From Bolinopsis microptera (Eukaryota; Ctenophora; Tentaculata; Lobata; Bolinopsidae): a DNA stretch of 64,000 bases. Below are positions 62,269-64,000 of this stretch, in pieces. The notes below the pieces were generated by a model. That model had not been told where the DNA came from and did no database searches. It saw only the letters and a list, made by a program, of their open reading frames with translations. Position numbers and translations under genes: made by a program. Numbering within the stretch: position 1 is the first letter of the stretch; every line of letters starts with the position of its first letter. The DNA is taken from contig NC_087082.1 of NCBI RefSeq assembly GCF_026151205.1, positions 5,215,908-5,279,907 of the forward strand, read 5' to 3'.

Positions 62269-63279
62269 CTACCTCCCTTTCTCTTTATTCTTCCCCCTCT
62301 CCTCCTTTCTCTTCTTCTCCTTCTCCTTCTCCTTCTCTCTTTTCTTCTTCATCCTTTTCGTGGGGCTTTGAGGGCTCTTTAGCAGGTTTAGGGGCAGGTT
62401 TTGGGGCTGGTTTTGGGGCGGGTTTTGCGGCAGGTTTTGGGGCTGGTTTTGGGGCGGGTTTTGCGGCAGGTTTTGGGGCTGGTTTTGGGGCAAGTTTTGC
62501 GGCAGGTTTTGGGGCTGGTTCTGGGGCTGGTTTTGGGGCAGGTTTAGCGGCGGGTTTTGCGGCAGGTTTTGGGGCAGGTTTTGCGGCGGGTTTTGCGGCG
62601 GGTTTTGTGGTGGGTTTGATGCATGTCCACCAGAACAGGCTGTTCTATGATGACAAGTAAGCTGTCCTCTTCGACAAGAGCAGGTCTTGCAGCCGATATT
62701 AGCCGTGGTACCGTGTGGTACTTTGTGTTCTCCGGTGAAACAGTTCAGAGAGGGACGGGTGTGTCTGAAACATTGTTAGGGAGATTAAAGAACAAGGGAG
62801 CAGTATCTTTCTTTTGGTAACTAGTCCAAGTTAACGTAATTCTAATATTAAAATTACGTGTGGTAACACCATGTTACCACACCACATCTGGTGTGGTGTG
62901 GGTTTTAAGTAACCTTGTCACACAGTTGTAATCGAACTTGCAGACGAACACTCCGAAACCATTACAAGTACACCTCTTACAGCCTCGGCCTATGTGACTG
63001 CCTTGTTTGATCTGAGGTTATTATTAATTAACTTATTGGACTAGTAATGACGAGGAATTTAATTTGAATTTAATAATAACGGTTAAATTTGGACTATTTC
63101 GATATTCATCAGCGATATTTCAGTTAGACTTTTTAGACGAATTAATTTTTGATAGCAGTGAGAAATAAAAGAAAGCTGCACTAAACCTGATGATCACCGA
63201 GAAAGCAGCCTGCAGCATGTTTAACACTACCACACGACCTCTTCTCACAACTTAGTCTCTGTCTGCTACATCGACATGT
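62269..63279 (-). CDS. secreted cysteine-rich (pacifastin/VWC-like) protein with NPPQN repeats, last three exons
   Basis: Exons read 63279-63187 (CRCSRQRLSCEKRSC...GCFLGDHQ, 31 codons), 63011-62922 or 62914 (IKQGSHIGRGCKRCTCNGFG, VFVCKFDYNC) and 62763-62269 (CFTGEHKVPHGTTANIGCKT, CSCRRGQLTCHHRTAC). The repeated pattern C-x(n)-GxH-x(n)-C-x2-C-x-C-x(7-8)-C-x(4-5)-C resembles pacifastin or von Willebrand C-type modules, so an extracellular disulfide-rich protein is likely. The last exon continues into about 18 copies of a five-residue Asn-Pro-Pro-Gln-Asn-type repeat and a Lys/Glu-rich tail. Keeping phase from exon 2 to 3 requires the weaker donor TGT/gtgaca; the stronger gttact donor would shift frame. 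The signal-peptide exon is upstream, probably outside the window. Confidence 0.62.
62325..62610 (+). repeat. 15-bp coding minisatellite (GGCAGGTTTTGGGGC)
   Basis: About 18 units of 15 bp within the last exon of the cysteine-rich gene, where it encodes the NPPQN-type repeat on the minus strand. The plus strand is also open (Gly/Ala/Phe repeats), a by-product of the 15-bp period. Confidence 0.9.
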
Positions 63280-64000
63280 CTGAAAATATTTCCTTGTGTT
63301 TCAACTATTACAACACGAATTGTTACCCATACTTTTAGTCACCGAATTTTTAAGAATTTTTTCTTTACCGCATCTCAGTGGTTTATAACGTTTCCTCCTA
63401 ATGTGTGTCTCCATAGCAACCCACGTGACTCAAAGTATCATGTCATTATGGGTGTTGTCGACCTAATGAAAACAAACATTCTGAAATGAAGTGTAGATTT
63501 TCTGTACACTTGTAACACTCGGTTGTCATGGTTACACTCGTCGCACCCTTTATATCAGGAAGATCTGTTTCCCTCAGTCGCTGGTTTACATACTGGTACA
63601 ATACCCACAGTGAGTAGGACGTAGGTACATGTCACGTGATATTTGTAAATAACACGTGGCATGTTGTAAATAACACGTGAAATTGTATACTCCTGTTTTT
63701 TAGGAAACTAAATCACTTTGGCTCGCACATCTACTGATTGTCCAACTAGTGGTTTAACTACTATAATATACTGTTACTACTGCTGCAACTAAAATATGGT
63801 ATTCTCATTTCACATTACAAAGTGCATCCTTTGGATTCACATTACAAAGTGCATTCTCTGGAATTGTACTGCTGATACAGAAGGGGAAACTGGGGCTACT
63901 CTTCGTTGTAGTTCAACTTTTTAGTATTTTAGGTACCCAGGTACTTTATTTCCTCTTATTATTTACAAATACCAGCTACGTTTCCACTTGATTTGTCGGC
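63280..64000. other. upstream intron or flank, nothing firm
   Basis: No further exon of the cysteine-rich gene could be placed. CACGTG sites recur at 63,421, 63,633 and in two copies of aaataacacgtg near 63,650-63,680. Confidence 0.4.

Overview
This is animal nuclear DNA: AT-rich, intron-bearing and crowded with tandem arrays and transposable elements. The recognisable host genes are all metazoan types: an NRBP-family pseudokinase, a glutaminase with C-terminal ankyrin repeats, a PIM-like kinase, a TRMT44 tRNA methyltransferase, and a secreted cysteine-rich protein. The element types (Penelope-like with GIY-YIG, an R2-type non-LTR element with a PHD finger, foldback elements, hAT MITEs) would suit a marine invertebrate such as a sponge, cnidarian or lophotrochozoan. 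The species cannot be fixed from the sequence.

Layout. 0.2-2.0 kb holds a TRMT44 homologue on the minus strand whose 3' third is broken by frameshifts. 3.7-4.8 kb is a cluster of short CpG-rich MITEs. 6.0-47.2 kb is one minus-strand gene, an NRBP pseudokinase. I assembled it from 13 small exons whose splice phases all agree (1,470 nt of coding sequence in 41 kb, 489 aa). Its introns hold a complete three-exon glutaminase gene on the same strand (8.7-11.1 kb), a 4.7-kb 11-bp satellite (18.4-23.1 kb), an 8-kb foldback element (24.6-32.6 kb), a 1.5-kb polypyrimidine tract, and minisatellites of 15-49 bp. Several of these arrays sit directly against NRBP 3' splice sites and repeat branch-point-like or acceptor sequences.

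47.6-50.9 kb is an intact 1,103-aa non-LTR retrotransposon ORF, head-to-head with NRBP. 51.05-54.8 kb is a Penelope-like element with an inverted partial copy and a nested 1,090-bp insertion flanked by a 6-bp duplication. 55-56.7 kb carries the same MITE families as 3.7-4.8 kb. 57.3-58.2 kb is a degenerate minisatellite. 59.6-60.6 kb is an intronless PIM-like kinase (minus strand) with CACGTG clusters upstream. 62.3-63.3 kb holds the last three visible exons of a secreted cysteine-rich, NPPQN-repeat gene (minus strand).

No bacterial-type system, CRISPR array or virus was recognised. The most unusual feature is the NRBP locus: a 41-kb host gene with a nested metabolic gene and tandem arrays that appear to have grown from its splice acceptors. 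Exon models are read by eye from homology, splice signals and phase, and need transcript support.
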